DNA of 37,046 bases from CAZGUG01 sp964529035 (GTDB lineage Bacteria > Bacillota > Clostridia > Ch29): contig CAZGUG010000015.1 in the NCBI GenBank assembly GCA_964529035.1, positions 1-37,046 of the forward strand. The letters are read 5' to 3'. Below, in pieces: positions 7,668 through 15,192 of this stretch; position 1 is the first letter of the stretch; every line of letters starts with the position of its first letter. A program made the position numbers and the translations under genes. Below the pieces are notes generated by a model that worked only from the letters and a program-made list of their open reading frames with translations, had not been told where the DNA came from and ran no database searches.

Positions 7668-7925
7668 ATGAAAGTCAGGAAAGTCGGCNNNNNNNNNNNN
7701 NNNNNNNNNNNNNNNNNNNNNNNNNNNNNNNNNNNNNNNNNNNNNNNNNNNNNNNNNNNNNNNNNNNNNNNNNNNNNNNNNNNNNNNNTGTATTCCCTGG
7801 TTAAGAGGATAAATCATGAGCTTGAGGAACTGACTAAAGAGATGATGAGCGGACAGAGGGATAAGCTGAAAATACTGGAGCGGGCGGATAATATTAGGGG
7901 ACTTCTTATCGATCTGTATACCTGA
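7668..7925 (+). CDS. yaaR: YaaR-like protein (DUF327), middle lost in assembly gap
   Basis: Only the ends are visible. The N-terminus is MKVRKVG, after a GGGGGG ribosome site, and the C-terminal 45 residues end INHELEELTKEMMSG...ADNIRGLLIDLYT. The closing IRGLLIDLY pattern and the position directly before holB point to the YaaR/DUF327 family, whose function is unknown. The 100 N at 7689-7788 separate the two parts. With a family length near 145 aa, about 90 residues are missing, so the real gap would be about 270-280 bases. Its start is unlike YaaQ, and no yaaQ lies between it and tmk. Confidence 0.75.
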   Translation: MKVRKVGXXXXXXXXXXXXXXXXXXXXXXXXXXXXXXXXXXYSLVKRINHELEELTKEMMSGQRDKLKILERADNIRGLLIDLYT

Positions 7926-7939
7926 TTGGAGGTATTTCG

Positions 7940-8770
7940 ATGAATATATACGATTTAATCACCCAAGCCATACAGTCCTGCAAGGCTTCCCATGCTTATA
8001 TAATAATCGGCGGGAACAAGGATCAGAAAAGCCTTGCGGATTTTATAGCCAGGGGAGTAAACTGCCTTAAGGGTGCAGGCAGGCCCTGCGGGGCATGCAG
8101 CTCCTGCAGAAAAATAGGAGAGCACAACCATCCGGATGTTTCAGTTATTGAGCCGGAGGGAACAAGCATTGGCATTGACCCGATTAGGAAACTACAGAGG
8201 GAAGTATATATAAAGCCCTACGAAGGCAAAAAGAGGGTCAGCGTTATCTGCCAGGGAGACAAGATGACTGTACAGGCACAAAACTGCCTGCTGAAGGTTT
8301 TGGAGGAACCCCCCGGAACCGGCATAATACTTATATGCTCTGCCGGCTTAGGCAGTCTTCTGCCAACGGTTATCTCCCGGTGCCAGATTTTGAGAATGGA
8401 CGCAGAAGAACCGGCCTTTGACCACGGGTTGTACCGGGAAGTTGTTGGCCGCCTGTTGGAACCAGGGTTTACCCAAGTCCAGGAGATTACAGACATGGTT
8501 TTAAAGGATGCCGACAGGTCGGTGGAGGGGTTTTTGGACTATTTGCTGATGCAGATAAGGGATATAATCGCGTTAAAGGTTGCCCGGGACAGACATTTGC
8601 TGTATATTAAAGAAGGCGGGGACTTTACACAAAGGATAGCTTCGAGGTTTACACTGGCCAGATTGGGCAAACTGGCGGATGCCGTGTCTAAGGCGAGGGA
8701 AGCCTTAAAGTTCAATGCAAATGCGCAGTTGACCATGGAAGTACTACTGCTGGAAATACAGGAGGTATAA
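7940..8770 (+). CDS. holB: DNA polymerase III delta' subunit (clamp loader)
   Basis: The delta' subunit is the stator of the clamp loader that places the beta clamp on DNA. The protein has 276 aa; the family is usually 300-330, so it is slightly short. The N-terminus SHAYIIIGG is followed by a degenerate Walker A (GNKDQKS), as expected because delta' does not bind ATP. A zinc module follows with Cys42, Cys50, Cys53 and Cys56. NCLLKVLEEPP and the SRC motif (VISRCQIL) are conserved. RBS GGAGGT is 7 bases before the ATG. Only 2 bases separate its stop from ricT. Confidence 0.95.
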   Translation: MNIYDLITQAIQSCKASHAYIIIGGNKDQKSLADFIARGVNCLKGAGRPCGACSSCRKIGEHNHPDVSVIEPEGTSIGIDPIRKLQREVYIKPYEGKKRVSVICQGDKMTVQAQNCLLKVLEEPPGTGIILICSAGLGSLLPTVISRCQILRMDAEEPAFDHGLYREVVGRLLEPGFTQVQEITDMVLKDADRSVEGFLDYLLMQIRDIIALKVARDRHLLYIKEGGDFTQRIASRFTLARLGKLADAVSKAREALKFNANAQLTMEVLLLEIQEV

Positions 8771-8772
8771 AA

Positions 8773-9591
8773 ATGCTGACAGTTGTCGGAGTCCGGTTCA
8801 AGCGGGCTGGCAAGATATATTACTTCGATCCCGGGAATCTGGATGTTAAAACCGGACAAAAGGTTATAGTAGAGACGGTAAGGGGAATTGAACTGGGAGA
8901 TGTTGCAGTGGGTCCCAAGAAGGTGAAGGAAGAAGATATAGTCGCCCCGCTTAAACAGGTGATAAGGGTGGCAACCGAAGAAGACATTTCGGCCGACAAA
9001 CAGAACAGGGCAAAGGAAAAGGAAGCCTTTGAAATATGCCTTAATGAAATCGGCAAGCACGGCCTGGAGATGAAACTTGTTGATGTGGAATACACCTTTG
9101 ATACCAACAAGATAATTTTTTATTTCACTGCCGACGGACGTGTTGATTTCAGGGATTTGGTAAAGGACCTGGCCTCGATATTTAAAACCAGAATAGAGTT
9201 AAGACAGATAGGGGTCAGGGACGAGGCAAAAATGCTGGGAGGATTGGGCCCCTGCGGCAGATCCCTCTGCTGTGCCACTTTTCTGGGGGACTTTGAGCCG
9301 GTATCGATAAAGATGGCAAAGGAGCAGAATCTATCGTTAAATCCTACAAAGATATCGGGAATATGCGGACGGCTTATGTGCTGTCTAAAATATGAAGAGG
9401 ACGTGTACGAAGTAATAAAGAAAGACGTTCCCCCCATAGGCACAAAGGTATCCACTCCCTCCGGAGAGGGGATAATACTTGAGATAAACTTTCTTAAACA
9501 GATGGTTAAAGTGAAACTGGTAAGTGATGAAGAGACGGATATAAAGGAATTCAAGCTGTCACAGGTAAAGCCGGTATCGGATCAGGCGTAG
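8773..9591 (+). CDS. ricT: RicT/YaaT, PSP1-domain protein
   Basis: RicT (YaaT) is a PSP1-family protein. In B. subtilis it forms a complex with RicA and RicF that carries Fe-S clusters, helps RNase Y mature certain mRNAs, and affects sporulation and competence. The protein has 272 aa, the family norm. It starts MLTVVGVRFKRAGKIYYFDP, and the conserved cysteine pairs are present in GPCGRSLCC (Cys161, 166, 167) and GICGRLMCC (Cys198, 203, 204). It follows holB at once, as in Bacillus. The usual next gene, yabA, is absent; the ferredoxin gene with its own promoter follows. Confidence 0.95.
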   Translation: MLTVVGVRFKRAGKIYYFDPGNLDVKTGQKVIVETVRGIELGDVAVGPKKVKEEDIVAPLKQVIRVATEEDISADKQNRAKEKEAFEICLNEIGKHGLEMKLVDVEYTFDTNKIIFYFTADGRVDFRDLVKDLASIFKTRIELRQIGVRDEAKMLGGLGPCGRSLCCATFLGDFEPVSIKMAKEQNLSLNPTKISGICGRLMCCLKYEEDVYEVIKKDVPPIGTKVSTPSGEGIILEINFLKQMVKVKLVSDEETDIKEFKLSQVKPVSDQA

Positions 9592-9617
9592 ATTTAGCCG
9601 CCAGGACAAATTTTACT

Positions 9618-9645
9618 TTGAAAAAGATGGTTTCAATGTTACAAT
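9618..9645 (+). promoter_or_regulatory. Sigma-A-type promoter of the ferredoxin gene
   Basis: TTGAAA (9618-9623), a 16-base spacer and TACAAT (9640-9645) form a good housekeeping promoter about 65 bases ahead of the ferredoxin start. With the terminator at 9894-9919 it makes that gene a stand-alone transcript. Confidence 0.65.
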
Positions 9646-9709
9646 ATTAAAGGAGCTACAAGGTTACATTGGTTGTAAGCTTAAAGACAATTAACTGGAG
9701 GTGAACACA

Positions 9710-9889
9710 ATGGCATATATAATTACTGACGATTGCATCAGCTGTGGTGCATGTGAGCCCGAATGTCCTGAGGGGGTTATAAGCGAAGGCGATGATAAGT
9801 ACGTCATAGACCCGGAGGGGTGCATTGAGTGCGGTGCGTGTGCTGACGTATGTCCGGTGGACGCTCCAAAACCCGAATCTGAAGTTTAA
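9710..9889 (+). CDS. 2[4Fe-4S] ferredoxin
   Basis: This is a small clostridial-type ferredoxin of 59 aa, a low-potential electron carrier for anaerobic metabolism. Two complete cluster motifs are present: Cys9, 12, 15, 19-Pro and Cys38, 41, 44, 48-Pro. The ATG at 9710 follows GGAGGTG at 9697-9703; a GTG at 9701 lies inside that ribosome site and is not used. The gene has its own promoter and terminator. High expression is likely, given the strong signals. Confidence 0.97.
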   Translation: MAYIITDDCISCGACEPECPEGVISEGDDKYVIDPEGCIECGACADVCPVDAPKPESEV

Positions 9890-9893
9890 AGTA

Positions 9894-9919
9894 AAAAGAC
9901 CCTGACTAAAGGGTCTTTT
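9894..9919 (+). terminator. Rho-independent terminator after ferredoxin
   Basis: AAAAGACCCT (9894-9903) and AGGGTCTTTT (9910-9919) form a perfect 10-pair stem with a 6-base loop and a T-rich 3' arm, five bases after the ferredoxin stop codon. Confidence 0.85.
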
Positions 9920-10038
9920 ATCATATATTTAGGAAGCCGTATCTAATCTGCACACGCTGCGCACTATAAGGGATACGGAAGTGTTTTACGGCAAAAATCA
10001 TATGAAAACAGTACAATTAGTTCCGGAGGTACAAAAAG

Positions 10039-10671
10039 ATGAAGAAATGGATTACAGCTGCAGCTGCAGTGTTGTTGTTGGTAGTTCTTGTATGGGCGCC
10101 GACACTTCAAAAGGACGTATCCCCCGGGGAAATACCCGGAGATGACAGCATTGACCAGCCCGGAGTAAGCGGAGATCTTGACGGGAATAAGGATAATACC
10201 GAAGGGGATGTATCAGGCGGTGGAAATAAAGAGAGTAACGGTGATGGAGTATACCCCGGAGATATGGCCTGCGATTTTGAGCTTGCCGACCTTGAAGGCA
10301 ATATGGTGAAACTGTCGGATTATCGGGGACGGGTTGTTTTGATTAATTTCTGGCAGACCACGTGCAGTTGGTGCAGGGAGGAACTGCCCCTGCTGGATGA
10401 ACTGTACAAGGCATATAAGGACGGAGACGTTGTGGCCCTTGCGGTAAACATTGCGGAGGATAAGGAAAAGGTACGGCAGATGGTGGAAGATAACGGGTTT
10501 ACATTCCCGGTGCTGTTGGACACCGAGGCGGAGGCTGCCAAGAAATACCTGGTTTCCAGCATTCCAACCAATTATATAATCACCCCCGGGGGCGAGATTA
10601 GCAACATGCATATAGGTCTTGTGACGTACCAGCAGATGGAGCAGTACGTAGAAGCGGCATTTAGGGAGTAA
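10039..10671 (+). CDS. Membrane-anchored TlpA/ResA-type thioredoxin
   Basis: This is an extracytoplasmic thiol-disulfide oxidoreductase of 210 aa. An N-terminal hydrophobic segment (about residues 4-24) acts as signal or anchor. A low-complexity linker rich in Gly, Asp and Asn (about 28-72) follows, then an AhpC/TSA-thioredoxin domain. The active site is TTCSWCREELP with Cys109 and Cys112 (CSWC), and the cis-Pro loop SSIPTNYII is present. Related proteins reduce disulfides in apocytochromes or spore-envelope proteins (ResA, StoA); no cytochrome genes are nearby, so a spore or envelope role is as likely. Sixteen bases separate it from trmN6. Confidence 0.9.
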   Translation: MKKWITAAAAVLLLVVLVWAPTLQKDVSPGEIPGDDSIDQPGVSGDLDGNKDNTEGDVSGGGNKESNGDGVYPGDMACDFELADLEGNMVKLSDYRGRVVLINFWQTTCSWCREELPLLDELYKAYKDGDVVALAVNIAEDKEKVRQMVEDNGFTFPVLLDTEAEAAKKYLVSSIPTNYIITPGGEISNMHIGLVTYQQMEQYVEAAFRE

Positions 10672-10687
10672 AGAGGTGGAATCTGCA

Positions 10688-11437
10688 GTGGAAAGATTTA
10701 TAAAAAACGGTGAAAGGATAGACGACCTTAACATAGGGGACTTAAAAATAATACAGGATCCGGACAAGTTCTGTTTCGGCATAGACGCGGTTATGCTGGC
10801 CAACTTTGCAACAGTTAAAAAGGGAGATTTGGTTGTGGATTTCGGTACCGGAACCGGTGTTATTCCGATAATAATTGCCGGGAAGTCCGAAGCGGCAAAG
10901 ATAATCGGAATAGAGGTACAAAGAAACATGGTGGATATGGCCAAAAGAAGTATAAGGATGAACAGGCTGGAGGACCGGGTAAGCATTATGGAGGGGGACA
11001 TTAAGGAAGCGGCATCTTTATTATCGGAAGGCACAGCCGATTTGGTGGTCTCTAACCCGCCCTACATAGACTACGGTCATGGCCTTAAAAATCCGGACAG
11101 CAGCAAGGCCATAGCCAGACATGAAATTTTGTGTACACTGGAGGATATAATCGGGGCTGCGTACAGGGTACTTAGGAACGGCGGAAGGCTTGCCCTGATA
11201 CACAGAAGCAACCGCATGGTAGACGTACTTGCCTGCATGAGAGATACCGGGATAGAGCCAAAGAGAATAAGAATGGTTCATTCCACCGCTGAAAAGGAAT
11301 CCAATCTCTTTTTGGTGGAAGGCATGAAGGAAGGCGGAAGGTTTCTCAAAGTGTTAAAGCCCCTTGTGATATACAACCAGGACCGCAGATACACCAATGA
11401 GATACACAGCATATATTACAGGGGAGAAAGGATGTAG
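10688..11437 (+). CDS. trmN6: tRNA1(Val) adenine-N6 methyltransferase family (YfiC/YabB)
   Basis: This is an S-adenosylmethionine-dependent methyltransferase of the YfiC/TrmN6 family, which methylates N6 of A37 in tRNA-Val in E. coli. The protein has 249 aa. The SAM-binding segment VVDFGTGTGVIPI and the N6-adenine motif NPPY (residues 123-126) are clear, and IIQDPDKFCFGIDAVMLA is typical of the N-terminus. A GTG at 10676 overlaps the ribosome site AAAGAGG (10670-10676), so I prefer the GTG at 10688. It is followed by rsmI, as yabB is by rsmI (yabC) in Bacillus. Confidence 0.9.
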   Translation: MERFIKNGERIDDLNIGDLKIIQDPDKFCFGIDAVMLANFATVKKGDLVVDFGTGTGVIPIIIAGKSEAAKIIGIEVQRNMVDMAKRSIRMNRLEDRVSIMEGDIKEAASLLSEGTADLVVSNPPYIDYGHGLKNPDSSKAIARHEILCTLEDIIGAAYRVLRNGGRLALIHRSNRMVDVLACMRDTGIEPKRIRMVHSTAEKESNLFLVEGMKEGGRFLKVLKPLVIYNQDRRYTNEIHSIYYRGERM

Positions 11438-11442
11438 CGTTT

Positions 11443-12288
11443 ATGGCAGACAAGGGGATACTCTATATATGTCCGACACCCATAGGAAACCTGGAGGACA
11501 TCACCCTAAGAACTCTGCGGGTGCTTAAGGAGGCGGACGTAATTGCGGCGGAGGATACAAGAAGGACCATCAAGCTTCTTAACCATTACGGCATTAAAAC
11601 TCCAATTACCAGCTACCATGAGCACAACAAGGAGAAAAAGGGGGAATACCTGCTGGGGATGCTTTTGAAAGGTAAAAAAATCGCGCTGGTATCGGATGCC
11701 GGTACACCGTGCATTTCGGACCCCGGGTTTGAACTGATAACTGCCTTTATTGAGGCGGGGGGAGAAGTATTATCCCTTCCGGGAGCAGTGGCGGCGATAA
11801 CCGCTCTGGCCGCATCCGGGATGGCTGCCGACCGGTTTTATTTCGGAGGGTTTCCACCAAAAAGTGCGGCACGGAGAAAGGAATACATTGAGGAGCTCAA
11901 GGCCCAGCCGGGCACCATAATACTTTATGTAGCACCCCACCGGTTGGTTGACGTGCTGAAGGACTGCATAGATATACTTGGAAACAGGAAGGCGGTAATA
12001 GCAAGGGAGCTAACCAAAAAATATGAAGAGTATATAAGAAGCGACCTTGAAGGACTGCTGAGCTGGAGCTCTGAAAATGAAATAAAAGGCGAATATGTGC
12101 TGCTGATGCAGGGGGTGCCCGGTCCCCGTGAGGATTCGGACAGGCCGTGGCAGCATATGAGCATAAGGGAACATTTATTGTGGAATATGGAAAGGGGATA
12201 TTCAAAAAAAGAAGCCATAAAAATGACCGCCCGCGAAAGAAAAGTACCAAAAAAAATAGTTTATGCGGAAAGCATAGAAAAAAAATAG
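11443..12288 (+). CDS. rsmI: 16S rRNA 2'-O-ribose C1402 methyltransferase
   Basis: RsmI methylates the ribose of C1402 in the 16S rRNA decoding centre. The protein has 281 aa, the family norm. Hallmarks are CPTPIGNLEDITLRTLRVL at the N-terminus, AAEDTRRT, SYHEHN, LVSDAGTPCISDPG and LPGAVAAITAL. It starts 5 bases after trmN6 ends. Its stop codon lies within the left arm of a bidirectional terminator that faces abrB. Confidence 0.97.
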   Translation: MADKGILYICPTPIGNLEDITLRTLRVLKEADVIAAEDTRRTIKLLNHYGIKTPITSYHEHNKEKKGEYLLGMLLKGKKIALVSDAGTPCISDPGFELITAFIEAGGEVLSLPGAVAAITALAASGMAADRFYFGGFPPKSAARRKEYIEELKAQPGTIILYVAPHRLVDVLKDCIDILGNRKAVIARELTKKYEEYIRSDLEGLLSWSSENEIKGEYVLLMQGVPGPREDSDRPWQHMSIREHLLWNMERGYSKKEAIKMTARERKVPKKIVYAESIEKK

Positions 12289-12306
12289 CCGTCGGGCGGC
12301 TATTTT
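12282..12306. terminator. Bidirectional terminator between rsmI and abrB
   Basis: AAAATAGCCG (12282-12291) and CGGCTATTTT (12297-12306) make a perfect 10-pair stem with a 5-base loop. It has an A tract on the left and a T tract on the right, so it can stop both convergent genes. It overlaps the rsmI stop codon. Confidence 0.85.
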
Positions 12307-12313
12307 TTCCATG

Positions 12314-12559
12314 CTATTTTTGGTTTTTAAGCTCAAGTGCACAATCAGGACATATGTTCTTACCTTTGTAATTAACTACGTTCCTTGCATTGCCGCAGAA
12401 AATGCAGGCTGGTTCATACTTTTTCAGGATTATATGCTCCCCGTCCACATATATTTCCAGAGCATCCTTTTCGGCTATATTAAGAGTCCTTCTCAGCTCT
12501 ATAGGTATAACCACCCTGCCAAGTTCATCGACTTTCCTCACAATACCCGTCGATTTCAT
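12314..12559 (-). CDS. abrB: AbrB-family transition-state regulator with C-terminal zinc ribbon
   Basis: AbrB is a global DNA-binding regulator that represses post-exponential genes during growth. Residues 1-47 are nearly the B. subtilis AbrB DNA-binding swapped-hairpin barrel (MKSTGIVRKVDELGRVVIPI, then RRTLNIAEKDALEIYVDG). The C-terminus differs: instead of the Bacillus oligomerisation region it has Cys52-x2-Cys55 and Cys70-x2-Cys73, a small zinc-ribbon-like module, giving 81 aa. The start is the ATG at 12559; a longer frame has no ribosome site. It sits after rsmI on the opposite strand, as in Bacillus. Confidence 0.95.
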   Translation of the reverse strand: MKSTGIVRKVDELGRVVIPIELRRTLNIAEKDALEIYVDGEHIILKKYEPACIFCGNARNVVNYKGKNICPDCALELKNQK

Positions 12560-12614
12560 CGTTTTCGCCCCTTTCATAATCCGTATATATTTCGACATAA
12601 TTTTTAGCAATTAA

Positions 12615-12643
12615 AGTATACCAGTAATACCAATTAAAGTCAA
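12615..12643 (-). promoter_or_regulatory. Sigma-A-type promoter of abrB
   Basis: Read on the minus strand: TTGACT (12643-12638), a 17-base spacer, then TATACT (12620-12615), about 55 bases ahead of the abrB start. The elements are close to consensus. Confidence 0.7.
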
Positions 12644-12723
12644 TGCGTAATTATATAAAACTGTTATTTTTATATAATTATTCAATTTTACGTTTAATAT
12701 ACCGATGACGCGAGTCATTATTA

Positions 12724-12752
12724 TTGCTGCAGGTATCCGTCAGGGGTATAAT
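12724..12752 (+). promoter_or_regulatory. Sigma-A-type promoter of the ThiF-like gene
   Basis: TTGCTG (12724-12729), a 17-base spacer and a perfect TATAAT (12747-12752) lie about 40 bases ahead of the E1-like gene. The short leader leaves no room for an additional peptide gene. Confidence 0.6.
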
Positions 12753-12793
12753 AAAAACGAAAAGGTATTTGAATTTACTGAAAGGAGATTAAA

Positions 12794-13540
12794 ATGGAAA
12801 GGTATTCAAGGCAATTGCTGGTCAGGGGTATAGGGACTTCCGGTCAGAAACGGCTGGAGCAGTCCAGGGTTCTGCTTATTGGATGCGGCGGCCTGGGAAC
12901 CAACATAGCAAATATAATGGTAAGGGCGGGGGTAGGTTTTATTAGAATCATAGACAAAGACATTGTGGAGATTAGCAACCTGCAGAGGCAGGGTTTATAC
13001 AGCGAAGAGGATGTCATCCAGGGCCTTCCCAAGGCTGCTGCTGCCTATAGAGTCCTCAAATCAATTAATTCGGACGTGGAAATCGATGCGGTGGTGGAGG
13101 AATTGAATGCGGGAAATATAGAAAAATATATAAAAAACATGGATATTGTAATGGACGGAACCGACAATTTCGAAACAAGATTTCTGCTTAACCGGGCTTG
13201 TGTAAAGCACAAAGCACCCTGGGTCCACGGCGGGGTGGTGGCCGCCAGTGGTGTAGTGAAAAATTTTGTGCCGGGGGAAGGCCCCTGTCTTGAATGTATA
13301 TACCCACAGCTTCCGGACCAGGGCAAGTTTCCTACAACAAAGACGGCGGGGATTCTGGGAACCCTGACGTCAATTGTGGGAAGCATACAGTCCAACGAAG
13401 CAATTAAGTACCTGACAGGCAACAAGGACAGGATGATGGAAGGAATGCTATATATGGACATATGGAACAATACCTTTGAAGAGATTAAGGTAACCAAACG
13501 GGCCGACTGCCGGTGCTGTGCAGAGGTTTCCGGTGTTTGA
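12794..13540 (+). CDS. ThiF/MoeB-family E1-like adenylyltransferase lacking the catalytic Cys
   Basis: This protein belongs to the ThiF/MoeB/HesA group, which adenylates the C-terminus of a small ubiquitin-like sulfur carrier or a peptide. The protein has 248 aa. It begins ERYSRQLLVRGIG, with the ATP loop GCGGLG at 30-35, IDKDIVEISNLQRQ, and MDGTDNFETRFLLN. Zinc ligands Cys165/168 and Cys239/242 are present. In E. coli ThiF a reactive Cys lies 12 residues after the second zinc Cys; here the segment reads FPTTKTAGILG with no Cys. No ThiS or MoaD gene is in the window. RBS AAGGAGA. It is tightly linked to the S66 peptidase gene. Likely adenylates a partner without forming a protein persulfide on itself. 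Confidence 0.88.
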   Translation: MERYSRQLLVRGIGTSGQKRLEQSRVLLIGCGGLGTNIANIMVRAGVGFIRIIDKDIVEISNLQRQGLYSEEDVIQGLPKAAAAYRVLKSINSDVEIDAVVEELNAGNIEKYIKNMDIVMDGTDNFETRFLLNRACVKHKAPWVHGGVVAASGVVKNFVPGEGPCLECIYPQLPDQGKFPTTKTAGILGTLTSIVGSIQSNEAIKYLTGNKDRMMEGMLYMDIWNNTFEEIKVTKRADCRCCAEVSGV

Positions 13541-13551
13541 GGAGGGATACA

Positions 13552-14472
13552 TTGATAAAGGCCAACAGACTATGTGAAGGGGATGTTGTGGGGCTTGTAT
13601 GTCCGTCGGGCCGGGTGAGGGAGAAAAGGCTGGAGAAAAGCGTTGATACCCTAAAATCCATGGGGCTCAGGGTTAAGCTTGGTGACCATGCCGGGGAAAG
13701 CCTGGGTTATTTTGCCGGCAGCGATGAGCACAGGGCGGAAGATATCAATAAAATGTTTGCAGACCCTGAAGTGAAGGGGATTTTTTGTGTAAGGGGAGGA
13801 TTCGGCGCCACAAGGATTCTACATATGCTTGACTATGCCACCATTAGGTGCAATCCAAAAATAGTTATTGGATACAGCGATATTACCGCACTTCATCTGG
13901 CCATAGGTCGGAGGACGGGACTTGTGACCTTTCACGGGCCGATGACGGCAGAGATGACCGAAAAATTCCCCGAATATAACCGCAGCTATCTTGAAAGAGC
14001 ACTTTTTTGTCCCCGGCCGATAGGGGAGGTTATTAACCCACGGGACACGGAACCACCGGTGACATTGTTCCCGGGAAGAGCTGAAGGTCCCTTAAGGGGA
14101 GGGAATTTATCCCTGTTATGTGCCACTATAGGCACCTGTTATGAGATAGACACAAGGGGCTGCATATTTTTTGTTGAAGAGATAGGTGAACCGCCCTATA
14201 AAATTGACAGAATGCTTACCCACCTTAAAATGGCGGGCAAGTTCAGGGATGCCGTAGCGGTTTTATTCGGGCAGTGGAAGGACTGTGCCGATGAAAAATA
14301 TCCCGGCCGCAATATGGACAGCCTGCTGGCCGAAACAGCGGCCTGTGCAGGGAAACCATGTATTTCCAATATGATGATAGGCCATGATAAATATAATATA
14401 ACAATTCCGTTAAACTGCAGGGGCCTGGTGGAGGAAGGCAAGTTATACATAACAGAAAGCGGTGTCCTGTAG
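13552..14472 (+). CDS. S66 family peptidase (LD-carboxypeptidase / MccF-like)
   Basis: S66 serine peptidases are either LD-carboxypeptidases, which trim the terminal D-Ala of muropeptide tetrapeptides during recycling, or MccF-type enzymes, which hydrolyse acyl-sulfamoyl adenylates. The protein has 306 aa from a TTG start at 13552: the order is TGA of the E1-like gene, then GGAGGG, then 5 bases, then TTG. Motifs are DVVGLVCPSG at the N-terminus, CVRGGFGATR, and VIGYSDITALH with the nucleophile Ser. The Glu and His sites lie in FVEEIGEPPYKIDRML and GHDKYNITIPL. I favour the cell-wall recycling role, but the operon with an E1-like enzyme leaves the MccF role open. Confidence 0.9.
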   Translation: MIKANRLCEGDVVGLVCPSGRVREKRLEKSVDTLKSMGLRVKLGDHAGESLGYFAGSDEHRAEDINKMFADPEVKGIFCVRGGFGATRILHMLDYATIRCNPKIVIGYSDITALHLAIGRRTGLVTFHGPMTAEMTEKFPEYNRSYLERALFCPRPIGEVINPRDTEPPVTLFPGRAEGPLRGGNLSLLCATIGTCYEIDTRGCIFFVEEIGEPPYKIDRMLTHLKMAGKFRDAVAVLFGQWKDCADEKYPGRNMDSLLAETAACAGKPCISNMMIGHDKYNITIPLNCRGLVEEGKLYITESGVL

Positions 14473-14606
14473 GATAATGCCGGGGATAAGCTTTTGCCGC
14501 CAAAAATGTAAATTGCTTGTGCAGTATCAATAATACCTGCGGGTCCGGCCACATATACTTTATTATACAGATGCCGACATACGGCAGCGGGAAAGGGGGA
14601 GACCCC

Positions 14607-15182
14607 ATGATGAACAAAGTATGGCTGGGCCTTATTATCGCCGGTGTTGTGGCGGCGGCCTGTGGTGGCAGAATGGCCGATGTGTCTGTTGGTATAATGG
14701 ACAGTGCTTCGGCCGCGGTTGAACTTTTCATAGGGCTTATGGGGGTGCTGGCCCTGTGGACCGGAGTAATGAGGGTAGCAGAAAAGTGCGGTATGGTTCA
14801 TAAGCTGGCCGGATTTATAAGGCCGGTGTTAAAAGTCGTGTTTCCCGATGTACCCGAAAACCATCCGGCAATGGGAGCCATGATAATGAACATTGCCGCA
14901 AATATGCTGGGACTTGGTAATGCGGCAACACCCCTTGGCATAAATGCCATGAAGGAACTTCAAAAATTGAACCCCAGGCCGGCCAGGGCAACAAATGCAA
15001 TGTGTACATTCCTGGTAATCAACACATCTTCGGTACAGATTATTCCCGCCACCGTCATTGGCCTTCGCGCCGCCGCCGGCTCTGTTAACCCGACAGAAAT
15101 AGTGGGAACGGCTTTTATAGCAACAACCGTATCAACCGCGGTAGGGGTATTATCTGCCAAAATACTGCAAAGGTTATATTAG
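14607..15182 (+). CDS. spmA: Spore maturation protein A
   Basis: SpmA is a membrane protein needed in B. subtilis, together with SpmB, for full dehydration of the spore core. The protein has 191 aa (B. subtilis about 196). It is a nucleoside-transporter-gate type membrane protein with four or five hydrophobic segments and the motif MNIAANMLGLGNAATPLGI. The start is ATG 14607 or 14610, after AAAGGGGGAG. CATATACT at 14552-14559 resembles a sigma-E -10 box, but I could not find a convincing -35. spmB follows after 10 bases. Confidence 0.95.
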   Translation: MMNKVWLGLIIAGVVAAACGGRMADVSVGIMDSASAAVELFIGLMGVLALWTGVMRVAEKCGMVHKLAGFIRPVLKVVFPDVPENHPAMGAMIMNIAANMLGLGNAATPLGINAMKELQKLNPRPARATNAMCTFLVINTSSVQIIPATVIGLRAAAGSVNPTEIVGTAFIATTVSTAVGVLSAKILQRLY

Positions 15183-15192
15183 GGGAAAAACT

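Noticed and set aside
12753..12793. A MccA-like peptide gene that would make the E1-like/S66 pair a microcin C operon
   Set aside because: The leader from the promoter to the E1-like start is about 40 bases with no short ORF carrying its own ribosome site, and no exporter gene is present. The 248-aa enzyme also lacks the extra N-terminal peptide-clamp domain of MccB.
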